Shown here: piece by piece, positions 1 through 10,750 of the stretch
Numbering within the stretch: position 1 is the first letter of the stretch
How the letters are laid out: each line of letters opens with the position of its first letter
NCBI GenBank assembly: GCA_037576195.1
Contig: CM075101.1
Coordinates: 48,732,001-48,796,000 of the forward strand
From: Phytoseiulus persimilis
Lineage: Eukaryota; Arthropoda; Arachnida; Mesostigmata; Phytoseiidae
Length of the DNA stretch: 64,000 bases
Direction: 5' to 3'
Position numbers and translations under genes: made by a program
Notes under the pieces: model-generated
The model's database searches: none
What the model saw: only the letters and a program-made list of their open reading frames with translations
Told to the model about the DNA's origin: nothing

Positions 1-459
1 TCCCCGAGACTCAGTGTTCGGAAATCCTGTTGCCCGGAGACTCCTCTTGCTCGTTTTGGGGAGCGCTGGACGCTGACTCCGCCGGAGTGAAATTCTGAAT
101 TGCCTCGCTGTCATGACCACTCCGAAATGTAACGTACTTGCAGTGTTTCCACGCTGTGATTTCCAGCCAGGAGGAGACCCCAAGGAGCTCAAGTCCGCCA
201 TCAGCTCAAAGAGGCAATTGAGAATACTGGATCCACCGGAACATTTGACCGAGAACTTTTCTCTACGTGATCCTTTCTCCACGAAGGAGGCTCTCCGAAT
301 AGAACTATCATGAGAATGAGAGAAAAGAATGCGAGATATGGCCCAGGATTTATGTAGACTCAGAGGGTTTGAGGGAATGTGAAACTGATTGTCAGCGGCA
401 AACCGAGGCTGCCCACTTCGAAGGAGCGGAGCATCGTCAAGGCCAGTCGCGGGCGGAAG
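1..459. other. Downstream flank of glutathione synthetase, no gene seen
   Basis: This stretch follows the stop codon of the minus-strand glutathione synthetase gene, so its right part should hold that gene's 3' UTR. I see no canonical AATAAA on the minus strand here. Short open frames exist on both strands, but none has a recognisable motif. Confidence 0.4.
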
Positions 460-2845
460 TCACGAAAGAAACGGGCTGTCGAGATGACCGTATCCTGCTG
501 CTACACCACCCTCCTTGCAGTGTTGATCCTTTGTTCTAAAAATCCAACCGCAGTCGTCCACATTGAAATATATCTCCTGCGTCGAGGCAAAGATGCACCT
601 GGAGAGTGAAAGTCGAGCGTGACATACTGCGGATGGGATACCGTTAATTGACGAATGAAGGTACCCAAGAATCGGAAAACTCGGTGGAAAACGTCGGTAG
701 AGCAGCCGAGTCAAAAAGCTCTAGAGGAAACTTACCCAAAGATGCCGAGCTCGTTCACGACGTCTGTGAAGTGAAGTTTGTTTCTATTCACGAGATAATT
801 TTTCGAGGACAATGTATCTATCAATTCCATGATGATATATTCTTTGCGCTCAGCTTCGGTTAATGTTTTCAAGAATCCTGGAATATCGGTTCCATATATG
901 TTGTTGCCTGCAAAACAACGAGTGCACGCTGCAGAAAACAGCGACGTCACACCGTCTGGGCTCCGAAAGCACCATATCTCATCCGAACTTGGTAGTTTTG
1001 CCCATTCATTCTCTCGTTTTTGCGAGCGTCTCGATTAGCTCGCGAGGGCAAACTAAACCTACCTCCTCCTTCACGCTGAGGCTTCAATACATATTTTTCC
1101 GGAGAGCTCAACACCATGTCGTGGACCTGCTCTTCCTCAAGAGCGAAAAGTCCAACGAAAACTTTCCGAAGCCGTTCGGCTTGGGCAGCGTCGTCGCAGA
1201 ACTTTTCTAGAACTCCAGGTCGCGCCAACTCCTGCTGGATCTTCTTGCACCCTGTGGAGCAATCGATACTCACGATGGAATTCTGATTCGATCATCTGTC
1301 GGAACCAGCAACCGAACCTCAAGGGAGTGATCGAATTGCTCTATCCCTATTTTCCGTAATGGGTTAGTCGAGCGAAGTGCCCGTCGATGTGGTGCCGAAG
1401 TTGGTGATATCGCTTTCGAATGTTTCAAACGGCGGAGACCAAAGGACCGTGTCCGATAGACTTCGTGAGGCTTGTTGTGAAGGCTTTTTTCGGAGGTCTG
1501 GGACCCAGCGGACCCGAAAAGGTTCCGCCCTAGTGGTTTTCGAGTAACTGATCCATTCAGGGCCTCGTTTGGAAAGAGAGTCAGCCTCGGTATGGTTGTC
1601 GAACGGCCGACCAAGCTACTGTGATAAGAATACCCCGCATGGATTTCGTAATGATGCCTTTGATGCGTTGTCCTGCTCCCCCTGAAGCGCGATTTCTGAG
1701 AGATTCCTCGGATTATCAGAGTGCCGATACAACATGGGGCAACATCGCATTTAGTTTTTCGTAGGAGCCAGGGCCTTCAAGTGAGCGTTGTAACGCAGAG
1801 TCAAAGAAACTCGGCGAACTCACCAACTAAGTGCCAGGCCACGTTTGGACATTTGATGCAACGGGAAGACTCAATGATCTCTCGAGCTGTCCAGAGCTCC
1901 TCCGTCGGCGTTTGACAGGGAGCATACCACGTCCTCATGTAGAACACCGCGATCTCCTGGTCGTTTATGAAGAGAGCGCCATCGTCTGTCTGGCGTGCGC
2001 TCATGAAATCTGCATTCGTTCTCCACACAATCTGATGAGCTGGGACGTTGAATTTCTCAACAAGGAGAAGTTCGAGCTGCCGTTGGTCGTAGGCGTTGTA
2101 GACGACGTCCTCGACCGCGAAACATATGACCGCATCGGGGCTTCTGTGCTGCGAAATGTAATGAGCCCAGGCTTCCATCAAGACACGCGCGATGTTGCTC
2201 CCGTTGTTCTCAGGTGGGAAACCCGTTTTTTTAAGTTTCTGAGCAACGAATCTGTGCAGTTCTCGAGTAAGCGGGGACAGCCCTCCGAAAGCCGCGGACA
2301 CCGTGTTCACTTCTATCTGGAATCAGATAATCATTCAAACCCCACGGAGATCCATCGCCTCATGTAAGGTTGATCGGGATCCGTTGATCCATTTCACTGA
2401 ACAACGGTTCTACCTGCTTCGCGAGTCCATCCTGGCCCACCATGTAATCGGAACGAAGGATAGCCAATGAGGGCACGTTCTTCTGGCTCTCTCGAGTGCG
2501 TTCGTATAGCTCCCATAGCTTCCGAGTCCATGCGTCGACCTCGATCGTATGCTCGAGACTTTCTCTTAGAAATTCGAAGTCATTCGTTGCTCGATGGTAT
2601 ATGGTGTTTATGTCACACTGCAGTTGATTCACGGAGTCGAACTGCGTTTTCGGAAACGGAGAAGGAAAGAGAGCGAATGGAACGAAGGTCACAGCATGGG
2701 AAAACGGGACACCTTCCCGGGCCTTCATCACCATGCCTCTGGAGAAAGCGAAGCTTTTCGCGTCTTCTGCGACCTCTTCCAGCAATTTATCTTCGATGGG
2801 CAGAGAGACTAAAGTTTCCAGATCCATGATCTTGAGGCTCTGCAT
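460..2845 (-). CDS. gss: Glutathione synthetase, five exons
   Basis: Joins gamma-glutamylcysteine to glycine using ATP, the last step of cytosolic glutathione synthesis. Exons (minus): 2414..2845, 1824..2316, 1063..1251, 736..907, 460..598. Every junction is GT-AG with matching phase. The coding length is 1425 nt, 474 residues plus stop, the usual size of eukaryotic glutathione synthetases. Visible family motifs in order: RSDYM near residue 131, the substrate-binding IEVNTVSAAFGGL run across the first junction, IKCPNV, IQQELARPGVLE, the ATP-grasp glycine loop LKPQREGGG-NNIYG (split by the third intron), ELGIFG, WIFRTK, and the C-terminal GGVAAG loop followed by LDSPF. The chosen ATG at 2845 gives MQSLKIMD; a second ATG six codons on (MDLETL) is possible. 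A TTTGCAG just upstream suggests a spliced 5' UTR exon. Identity is very secure; the exact start is less so. Confidence 0.94.
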
Positions 2846-4019
2846 CGTTGCCTGCAAATCAGTACCCTCGTGTCAACAGTGATGTGGTCTCATCCGGCCA
2901 TGGCATGTAGTTCAGAGGTAACGCCACAGCTCTGGAGAATCTGCGAGCGCCCACCAAAAAACCTAAAGCGGTTATCTGTGGAAGCTCGGGGAGGGACGGG
3001 TGTAGGGGGGTCATGGTTTGATGTCAAGTTTTCGTCTGCTCCGGAGGACAGTTAGGATTCGCTCCCCGAATGATGAGAGTGAGGAAGCTGCGTAACGTAA
3101 TACTAGGACATACCCGATCGCCCGCCGACAACAAAAATTTCTTATGTGGTAAAAAGAGGATTTAATTTATATCAGAATCAAATCTGAACCATCTTGAGAC
3201 CCAAGCCCACCGCCCGCAATGGGATTCGCGAGGCGATAGGGAGTGTTACTGAAGCAATACCGAAAGGTGATCCCGGGACACTTCTGAGAGCTGGCTGAGA
3301 GGTTCAGCCGGAAAACAAAGGACATACCCGATGGTTCGTGCTGAACTTCGCTTCTTTTGTTTTCCAGCCGGTCGTCAGCTCAAGCGTTCAGGAAACCCTC
3401 GATTCGGCGGAATCTTGGTACAGGCTGTGCTCGTCGCAGTTCGGTTCGCTGCTTATTGCCCTACCAACATCGATATGGAATATTAGAGGTTAAGTCTCTC
3501 CTTTCGTCGTACTTCATTGCAGCATCCAATCCGCGCACCAATTTCATGACCATGAAATGGCGCTCTCCAGGCGGGGCCCCTCGGTCTCGTCGCTTCAGCC
3601 CGATAGGCTGTCCTCTGAGAAGGAATCGAAAATTTTCTCCGAGTCTGGCGCCACCGTGGATTCACCTTGAGTCGATCGAATCGGGTTCAGCATGTTCGCG
3701 ATTACAACAGGGAAGACTCCTCTTGGGTAAACACTTTTGCTCACTCGTTGTGCGTACTGACGTCATAACGCTCTTGTTTACGATAACAACGGAGCGCGTC
3801 AAGCTGGCCACGGCATCACCTCCCGAGCAGAGGTCGCCTTGCACGTATCGCTTTGGAGGCACATCGGCCAGTTCGCAATGATTCTCGTTAAATTGTATTT
3901 GTCGGAAATGAGGAGCGCAATGGGAATGGGAACACATGGAAGAACTTCGGCTCTGAGTGCGTCGCCGAGTACGATACAACCTTCTGAGTCCACATCCATG
4001 TTGTGGCCGACCGTCGAGG
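2846..4019. other. Intergenic stretch between gss and the foldback element
   Basis: No family recognised. On the minus strand the frame 3799..3999 (starting MDVDSEGCIVLGDALRAEV) and a following frame after a CAAG acceptor near 3662 (ESTVAPDSEKIFDSF, ending in a TGA near 3600) look somewhat protein-like. They could be exons of a short unknown gene reading toward gss, but I could not phase them with confidence. The rest shows nothing clear. Confidence 0.2.
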
Positions 4020-4027
4020 TATCAAGA
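4020..4027. repeat. Target site duplication, left copy (TATCAAGA)
   Basis: The 8-mer TATCAAGA lies directly outside the left inverted end of the element and recurs exactly at 4894..4901 in the same orientation. An 8-bp duplication is typical of hAT, P and Merlin-type cut-and-paste transposons. Confidence 0.8.
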
Positions 4028-4035
4028 GGTTATGC

Positions 4036-4110
4036 CTCAGATGCCAGAAACTCAGATGCCAGAATCTCAGATGCCAGAAACTCAGATGCCAGAAACTCAG
4101 ATGCCAGAAT
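4036..4110 (+). repeat. Left-arm array: five 15-bp units
   Basis: Units start at 4036, 4051, 4066, 4081 and 4096. The core CTCAGATGCCAGAA is constant; only the last bases vary. The array is a multiple of three and stays open as repeated Ser-Asp-Ala-Arg-Asn, which is probably incidental. Confidence 0.92.
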
Positions 4111-4810
4111 GAAACCCTCTCCCGATCCCGGATGGATCCCCGCTAATTAAGCGGATTTGGGAGCAAAGCGTCTCCGACGTCTGCAACGAGCGCGAGTCAT
4201 GCGGCAGACCCTTTGTACATATGGTACACGCTGCACCGCACCCCCTGTGATTTATTGATGGTTTGCTGATGATGGCAACGAATGAATCATGATGAATGGA
4301 GGGACATTCGATGCATGTCTCCAATCTCGATCAGCGTGGACGTTCGGGGACTCGAGCTCCGGGGAAATAGAAAAGCGATCCTTCGCGCATTCCGAGCGGT
4401 CGCAGCCCCCTTCGCCGAAAGCTCGCTCGGCCTCAACTTGGCAACTTGGGCCGCTAGCTCGGCGATTCCTCACTCATGCACGGAGTTATGGGAGGAGTTA
4501 CCTTCCTTTCTACTCGTCGCTAGCGAATCATCACTGTCAGTGACGGAGAGAGTGTAGGATTGAGGCGGGTCCGGAGACCCGCAATGAGGACGTCGTTGAG
4601 CTTTCCACGTCGATCGACAATAATCACATGTCCGGGGTGGTTCTCAAGCTGATCCTGTTGGCCCAAGGAGGGTAACAGAGGTAGCCTGTGCTAGAACCTT
4701 TGGAGCTGTAGCTTTCCCCATCGAGCTCCGCGGTTCTGCCTAACTTCATTCGCGGCCTCCAATAACCCGCTGAATCAGCGGGGACCCATCCGCAGTCGGG
4801 GGAGTGTTTT

Positions 4811-4885
4811 ATTCTGGCATCTGAGTTTCTGGCATCTGAGAGTCTGGCATCTGAGAGTCTGGCATCTGAGTTTCTGGCATCTGAG
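4811..4885 (-). repeat. Right-arm array: five 15-bp units, inverted
   Basis: Same 15-bp unit as the left arm in opposite orientation, at 4811, 4826, 4841, 4856 and 4871. The two central units share a variant (CAGACT in place of CAGAAA on the complementary strand) that the left arm lacks. The arms have therefore diverged or been shuffled independently while keeping five copies each. Confidence 0.92.
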
Positions 4886-4893
4886 GCTACGCC

Positions 4894-4901
4894 TATCAAG
4901 A
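4894..4901. repeat. Target site duplication, right copy (TATCAAGA)
   Basis: Exact partner of 4020..4027, directly outside the right inverted end. Confidence 0.8.
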
Positions 4902-5973
4902 TGAATTAAACGTCTGACCCGATCTGCGAAACCAACTGACATGGAAGGCAGAGACGAGCTCAATGTAAATACATAAAAAGCTCTAATCTAGATCAATAAA
5001 TATCCATACCTATAAGATTGTGGTGGAGCTCAAAAGAGACTCTCAGAAATTCTGCTAACATCTCTCTGATGAACGCTCGTGATGTTTTGTGAAGATGAAC
5101 AGTCCAAGAATCTATTATTTCTCCCCTTGGACCCGCATGAATAGCCATGGCATAATGGAGCCCAACTCGTGCGTTTCTCGGATCCGGCAGGCCGAAATAC
5201 GTGCCTCTTCAGCAGACCGGAATTATGACGCGTAAAGAGATGCTCTTCGCGAGGCTCTGATTCGATCGCGGCAGCGGTCCGATACCAAATTCCGAAATCC
5301 TGCCCGAGCTGGAAAGGGTCGTTTCTTAAGCGATTCCGACAGCGAGCGCACTCGAGGCCGCGTGTGTACTTCAGCGAGGTCAGGCTAATACCCCTTTGCC
5401 CCGGATGACAATCGGGTTGAGAATGGTTTCAGCTAAGATGCAGAAGACGCAGCTCAGAAGACTGCAACTAGGCTTTCTCCCTTCGTGGAGCCGAGAGAAC
5501 AATCATTTTCCTGAGGATCTCCTCGAGAGCCCAGATTGGACCTCGTAGAGAATTTCGTCATCTCTCCGATGATAATCGTTCCTCCCCGCGTCACAGCATG
5601 AGCGCAGAGCCCCATAGTTTGGGGATGACGGCTACTTGCCGAAAGAAATCACGTCACTGTTGCCATAACAATGTTAATCTAGTCAAGTATCGCCTCAAAC
5701 GCGAGCCGCTCTCTCTGTCTGGGTTTCGAACGAAACTAGAGGCGAATATTGCATCGCCATCTAGAGTTACTCGATTCACGACGTCAAAGGATCTCCTCTA
5801 CATGGCGTAGTGTTTGTATCTTCAGGACGATCTACTGATTAGATTGCGTCGATAATCTCGCCTGCATCGCATATAAAACTAGAAAGCTGACTGTCATGAG
5901 CTTCTGAAAACAGAGAACCCGGTGCTTCCTCGATAACCCACTGAAGCGGTGGAGTTCTCCGTCCGACTCTGAG
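4902..5973. other. Upstream region of the nucleoside hydrolase gene
   Basis: No coding family recognised. It should contain the promoter and 5' UTR of the gene starting at 5974. No clear TATA box or repeated operator-like motif was seen. Confidence 0.3.
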
Positions 5974-7068
5974 ATGCGTCGACTCTTGATCGACACCGAC
6001 TGCGGAACGGACGACGCGTGCGCTATACTATTGGCAGTGCGAGTCTCGCAGAAAGAGCCCAACGTCAGAATCGAAGCCATCACAACCTGCAGCGGCAACA
6101 TAGAGCTCTCTAAAGTGCGCCCGAACGTACTCCGCGTGTTGAGCTTGTGCAACGCAACGGACATTCCAGTTTTCGAAGGGGTGGCACGACCTTTGGTTGA
6201 GCCCTTCAGAGACGCTTGTTATCAGCATGGGAACGACGGTTTCGGAGGTCAATCAGAGCGATATCCAGCCGCCAGTATACCCGTCCCTGAAGAGCACGCG
6301 GTGAACGCCATGATCAGACTCGCTCGCGAGTTCAAAAATGAACTCTCCATCGTGGCCTTGGGACCCTTGACAAACGTTGCTCTGGCACAAAAACTCGATC
6401 CGAACTTCCTCTCGAACATCAGGGAGCTAGTCGTGATGGGGGGCAGCTGCACCGGTTCCGGTAATGACAGCCCTGGAGCAGAATTCAACTTCAGCTGCGA
6501 CCCTGAGGCCGTCTCGATCGTTGTGAACGAATCGGAGGGAGCTCACAAGTTAACGATCGTCACGATGGACGCGTGCAGGAACTATCCCATGGAGTGGACG
6601 TGGTTTGATTCACTAGACGATTCTAACAAGTATATCAAGTTCCTCAAGGGAATCATGGGGAATTCTGCGCAGCGCTGGCGTGCCATCGGTCACCCGGGTC
6701 TCTACGTTTACGACATGACAGCCATGGCAGTCTGTTTGGATTCCCGTGTTGCTTCGAAAACTATCGTCTGTCCAGTGAGTATAAACTTCATGGAAGCATG
6801 CGTCTCTAAGTTAGGCGAACGTATTCCATTCTGTCCATCTCGATCTGGTGAGTGAACATTCCAGCGAAGTGCCTCTCATTCCGATAAGCGAGGTCATGAG
6901 AATTTCTCTCATCCTCAGATCTATGCTGAACTCAATGGGAAATGGTCCCGAGGAGCGATAGTTCTCGACCGTAGAGCTGTGGACAGATGGGATCGGGAAG
7001 CGAACGCCCGCGTCTGCTCGGACTTGAACACCGAACTTCTCAAGCTCATGTACGATAGAATCCTTTGA
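5974..7068 (+). CDS. Inosine-uridine-preferring nucleoside hydrolase, two exons
   Basis: Hydrolyses the N-glycosidic bond of ribonucleosides for purine/pyrimidine salvage. Exons 5974..6774 and 6919..7068 join in phase 0 (GTGAGT donor, TCCTCAG acceptor). The product has 316 residues, normal for the family. Visible motifs: the calcium- and ribose-binding N-terminal DTDCGTDDA (residues 7-15), SGN at 40-42, HGNDGFGG at 85-92, ALGPLTNVA at 128-136, VVMGG at 153-157, EFNFSCDPEA at 170-179, and the active-site His240 with YD at 246-247. The second exon supplies the usual C-terminal strand (GAIVLDRRAVDRW). No signal peptide is evident, so cytosolic action is inferred. Family members occur in protozoa, bacteria, plants and many invertebrates but not in mammals. 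The unspliced frame would stop soon after the first exon, which supports the intron. Confidence 0.93.
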
Positions 7069-7310
7069 AGCGTTTGTGGAGACGGAATCGATTCCACGGG
7101 GCTCATCTTGACGTCACGATGATGTGTCGAGCCGAGAGCTCCCAATCAGCCACGTGCCGCTCACTTAACGATGTGTCCCGAGGTCCAAAGCGATTCCAGC
7201 GCACGTGTGTATCCGATCGAATGACTGTTCTGTAATAACTACTTGTCGGAGAGTGTGAATGAAAGCTTCAATCTCGATTGTGTATGATTCTCGGGGCGTA
7301 GCTCCGCACC

Positions 7311-7316
7311 AATAAA
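7311..7316 (+). terminator. Poly(A) signal AATAAA
   Basis: Canonical AATAAA 243 nt after the stop codon of the nucleoside hydrolase gene and on the same strand, the most likely 3'-end signal of that transcript. Confidence 0.55.
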
Positions 7317-8546
7317 CTCTACTTCTTTCGGCTCTGCTTAGGCTGATTTTGAGTGTTCCTGGGGAGGCGCCGTTTGAATATGTTCAGCCTGAGAATCTTC
7401 AATCTGGGTCGTCGTTACAAATTTGCATCTCGGAGGTGCCATCCTGCCCACGGAGGCTTGGAGCTGGCTGAATGGAGCGTCTCGAAAGCGGTGTACACAG
7501 TTCCCTATCTAAGAACTCCAAGTACGAACTCCAGCCAATGACAGATAACGCTGAATTAAACAGGATGGGAAACACTTTCAGTCCATATTGCACGAGGGAA
7601 TTGACGAGGAGCGGTCCGCAAAATGCGCTCTGCTGCGGTCGAAAGCCATGCAGTCATCGGGAAGGGGGGAATTATCGTCCTGTGAGCAAGCACGCCCATC
7701 TTCCGAGGACTCAGGTATCCATCTCACACATCCTCATAGTCTGCTCCGCTGCGTGCAGAAGCTTATCCACCAATTCATTCGGAAACGGGAACCGTAATAT
7801 TCGCGAACTCCAGCTCCTTACCCCTGTCGTCATTCCCTCATGTTCCCCGGATAATGTGTCTTCTCACTTGTGAAGCACGGAACGAACCGGTCGCGATGGT
7901 TCCCAGCACAAACGCACTCGCATGGAAACCACAGGTTGACAAAGTCCCATCACAACAACAGAGTGTTTCTGGCACCTACCTCGTGGAGAGCGCACTCTCC
8001 ACGGAACAGATGTGCGCGATGGACACTCAGCTGTCGAGCTCTCTCCACAAGATGGCCGCCTCTCCACCACCCGATTTTCGGGCTCTCCCTCGCCGGCAAA
8101 CAGTGACGTCAGGCAGGTTCCTCCACACTTCTTTTCCCGAGGAAGTTTTTGTTCCATGAATAGCCCTTCTCTCCCCAACGGATATCTTTGATGGAGGGAC
8201 CGAAGAGAGCTCGACGCTTTCCGGAGCAAGCAAGTAAAGCATTGTGCGTAGAGCTTCTTCCGCACTCTGTCCCTTGGTGAGAGTGGGAAGAGAGGCCGGG
8301 AACCTCGAAAGGTTAGGTCGTTCGCACTACCTAGCTTCAACAGTTTAGAAAGATGGTATATATTCGTTGACAACACTGCAGCATGAGTGCCCAATGGTAA
8401 CTTCGTTTTGACGTCTCCTCCTCACTCCTTGAGGTCATCGGTTTTTGCTGGTCAGCACCTAGAGCGAAGATATTCAATCCTTCATGCACGTATTTGTGTA
8501 ACTTATCGCTGACTTGGGGAATTCCTGCAGGACCGTTCCTTCTACA
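7317..8546. other. Intergenic stretch, nothing recognised
   Basis: Overlapping open frames occur on both strands, the longest being 7864..8394 on the minus strand, but none shows a known motif or a splice pattern I trust. The right end holds the promoter side of the METTL7-like gene. A CCTGCAG at 8524..8530 could be the acceptor of a 5' UTR intron. Confidence 0.25.
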
Positions 8547-9768
8547 ATGGATCAACATAACAAGAAAGCTTTGGCTGTATCTTCTGGGTTCCTGCTCATC
8601 GTTCTTTTTAAAGTGAAAGCAATCGTGGAGTACCTCATGAGATGGATACCCGATAGATCTCGATCCGATCCCGGTAAGAGGATTCCGGGGAGCTGACGGA
8701 TTCTGAGTTCAGCTTGATTCCTCAGTCCGACGTTGAGTATTCCTGAGATACTGCGTTCATTCCGGCTCGTTCCCTTTTAGATGTTTACTCAGCGTTGGAC
8801 AATTACAAGAGGGACTTGTTCTGGAATCTCAAATTACTGCGCCATTCGCAGCGAGACTCGGACCCGGAGGAACTCGGCATCCTAGAAGTTTGTTACAATC
8901 CTTTGCTGGCGGCGAACTACAAATACTTCCCCCATTGTAGGTTGACTTGAATCTTCTTTTTGTCGGGTGGAATGGTCCGACGGAAGAGCGTCTAGCTTAC
9001 CGAATCCAAGGATCCGATTCATTCACGGCTGTTTTCTGAATTCATCACACAAAGAGACCGAAAAGAGGAGAAACGAATTCGAACGAAGCCGTATAAATGG
9101 TGGGGGAGGGGGGTGGTGGTGTTTGGACCCACATCTCATGCTGATCCGTTATCGTCCCTTCGCTGCAATATTGGACTGAAGCGCGTCAGCGCATCGCTAT
9201 TGTGTATCTTGTCGAATGAAGTATTCATGCCAGCGTCTGATATCCTTATCATTGGTTCCTCCGGTGGATGGATCACATGGGGGCCGTGGCTTATTTCATT
9301 GTCGAAAGCTCAAAAACCGTGTTCGACTCATTTACAGATACCAAGAGTACAATCATTTGCGAAGATCGATCCCTCCGGAGAGTCAGCGAGAAACGCAGCT
9401 ACATGACAGTTGGCAGCTTGGAAACGTTACGGGAGTACTCAGACAATTCATTCGACGCGGTTGTAGTGACTTTCATGCTTTGCGCTTCGACGAATCTGCA
9501 ACGGGACTTGCGAGAATTACACCGGGTGATCGCGGAGGGTGGTCACCTCTACTTCCTGGAGTACGAACCCGTGGAAGGGAATCCCAGTCTTTCAGGCGCA
9601 TCTTTCAACCCGTTCATGATCGTCGCCAAAACTTTCAAACCGGCGCCGTATTCGATAGCCAACGCGATCCGAACGACTCGCTTTTTGCGATGCGAAGTAG
9701 TCCAAACCGTGTTTTTACCTCAATTTTACACAGATCGGAAGTTCGTGCTCGGGTTCGCGATAAAGTAG
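8547..9768 (+). CDS. METTL7-like membrane-anchored methyltransferase, altered SAM loop
   Basis: Resembles METTL7/TMT1 thiol methyltransferases of the ER and lipid droplets. Exon 1, 8547..8673: MDQHNKKALAVS then a hydrophobic anchor (FLLIVLFKV) at about residues 14-24. Exon 2, 8781..8936, joins in phase 1 and encodes YKRDLFWNL and ILEVCYNPLLAANYKYFP. Exon 3, about 9268..9768, carries FDAVVVTFMLC (motif IV), LRELHRVIAEGGHLYFLEY (motifs V-VI) and a C-terminal VLGFAIK, all as in METTL7. The SAM-binding glycine loop, normally VGCGTG after LLE, here reads VCYNPL, and the acidic motif II is not evident. No AG acceptor in frame lies just before exon 3: the frame is closed by a TGA at 9238..9240 and there is no AG between it and 9268. 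The gene may be a non-catalytic relative, a decaying copy, or use an unseen exon. Confidence 0.72.
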
Positions 9769-10750
9769 GGGAGGAACCCCCTCGCGAAAGTGCCTACCGT
9801 GCTGCTCATGACTTCTGAGATCAGTCCAGCTAACAATGAGATGCGTGATACCAGAAGCCAAGTCTATGGAACCAGTTCTGAATTATTATGCGGTTCTTAG
9901 GGTCCTTCAATAAGGTTCGAGTTGCTGTTCAGTGAACCGTTGGTTCACATCACATGAGCGAATATTCATCGAGAGCGTTTTCCGTCAGAAGCTCGTCATA
10001 TCAATCCTGTGACTCAGCCCGAGCAGCATCTCAAGTTCGCAATGTTTCGGAGACGAGGATCGACATAGCGATAATTACCGGAACATTTCACGTCATTCAT
10101 ATTGGGCCGCATCGCAGAGAATAAAATGTGATACACCAGCTATTGTGCTCATTCCTTCTCGAATCTCTCGAATTCTCCTGAGTACCAGTCCCTTTCGGTT
10201 TGGGATGTGGAGAGGTAACAGTACTCTCCAAAGAGCTCATTCGAGCACAAGGTTCCCATGGAAAATGTGAGAGAAGTTTGGCGTCCCGTCTATTGATCGC
10301 GGAACCGCAGTGATCTGGAAACGAGCGTTTCGCTGCGCGGGCAGTGCTCTTAGTACATAGACTCACCGAAGGCATTCTTGAACTCGAGTAACTTGAGAGC
10401 GGGATGAATCTTGTCTGATGGAACAATCCTCCTCGATCTCATCAATGAGCGAGAGAGAAAGTTAAGAGGAAGAAAATTACCGGATGACCATTCGCGAGCA
10501 CAAGGCAATCCCAATTCTCCACGGTATTTCGTCTACGAGCGGCGCTCCGAGGATGTCAAGCGCCACAGCGCGCCTACCCAGGTAGTGTCAGGAAACTGGC
10601 TCCAGGTCTCTGGGCAAAGAGCGGCTCATCACATCAAGCTCAGTTGTTCAAATATTGCACTCTTCCGCGGGGGTTCTGCCAGCCATTAACGGAGTCCCGA
10701 GTTACCCTCTGGCAATGGATCGTTTCTGGGTCGAGTTTGTCGATGAATCA
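9769..10750. other. Convergent 3' region between the METTL7-like and STIL-like genes
   Basis: An AATAAA at 10120..10125 (plus) could end the METTL7-like transcript. On the minus strand a protein-like frame (RIVPSDKIHPALKLLEFKNAF) ends at a GTGAGT donor near 10367 and could be a further exon of the STIL-like gene, followed by a possible last exon at about 10100-10320. Neither could be tied to a family. Confidence 0.25.

Larger units (their letters stand above)
4028..4893. mobile_element. Foldback/MITE-like DNA transposon with repeat-bearing inverted ends
   Basis: An 866-bp element bounded by exact 8-bp direct repeats. The left end starts GGTTATGCCTCAGATGCC; the complement of the right end starts GGCGTAGCCTCAGATGCC, 14 of 18 bases the same. 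Each inverted arm is about 125 bp long. It holds five tandem 15-bp units (CTCAGATGCCAGAAA and variants), then a similar tract (GAAT(G/A)AAAC-C-CTC-CCCGA) and then a small palindrome. The roughly 610-bp centre has no transposase-like frame, so this is a non-autonomous element. Inverted arms built from internal tandem repeats are the hallmark of foldback elements. The 8-bp duplication would suit hAT, P or Merlin; the terminal GG would suit Merlin, but the family is not proven. Confidence 0.82.

Noticed and set aside
4028-4150. Repeat peptide SDARN as a real protein
   Set aside because: The open frame exists because the 15-bp unit is a multiple of three; the same array appears inverted at the other end of the transposon.
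9241-9270. TCCTTATC, like a U12 branch point before METTL7-like exon 3
   Set aside because: The matching donor (GTAGGT) is not U12-type and no AG or AC lies at a suitable distance.
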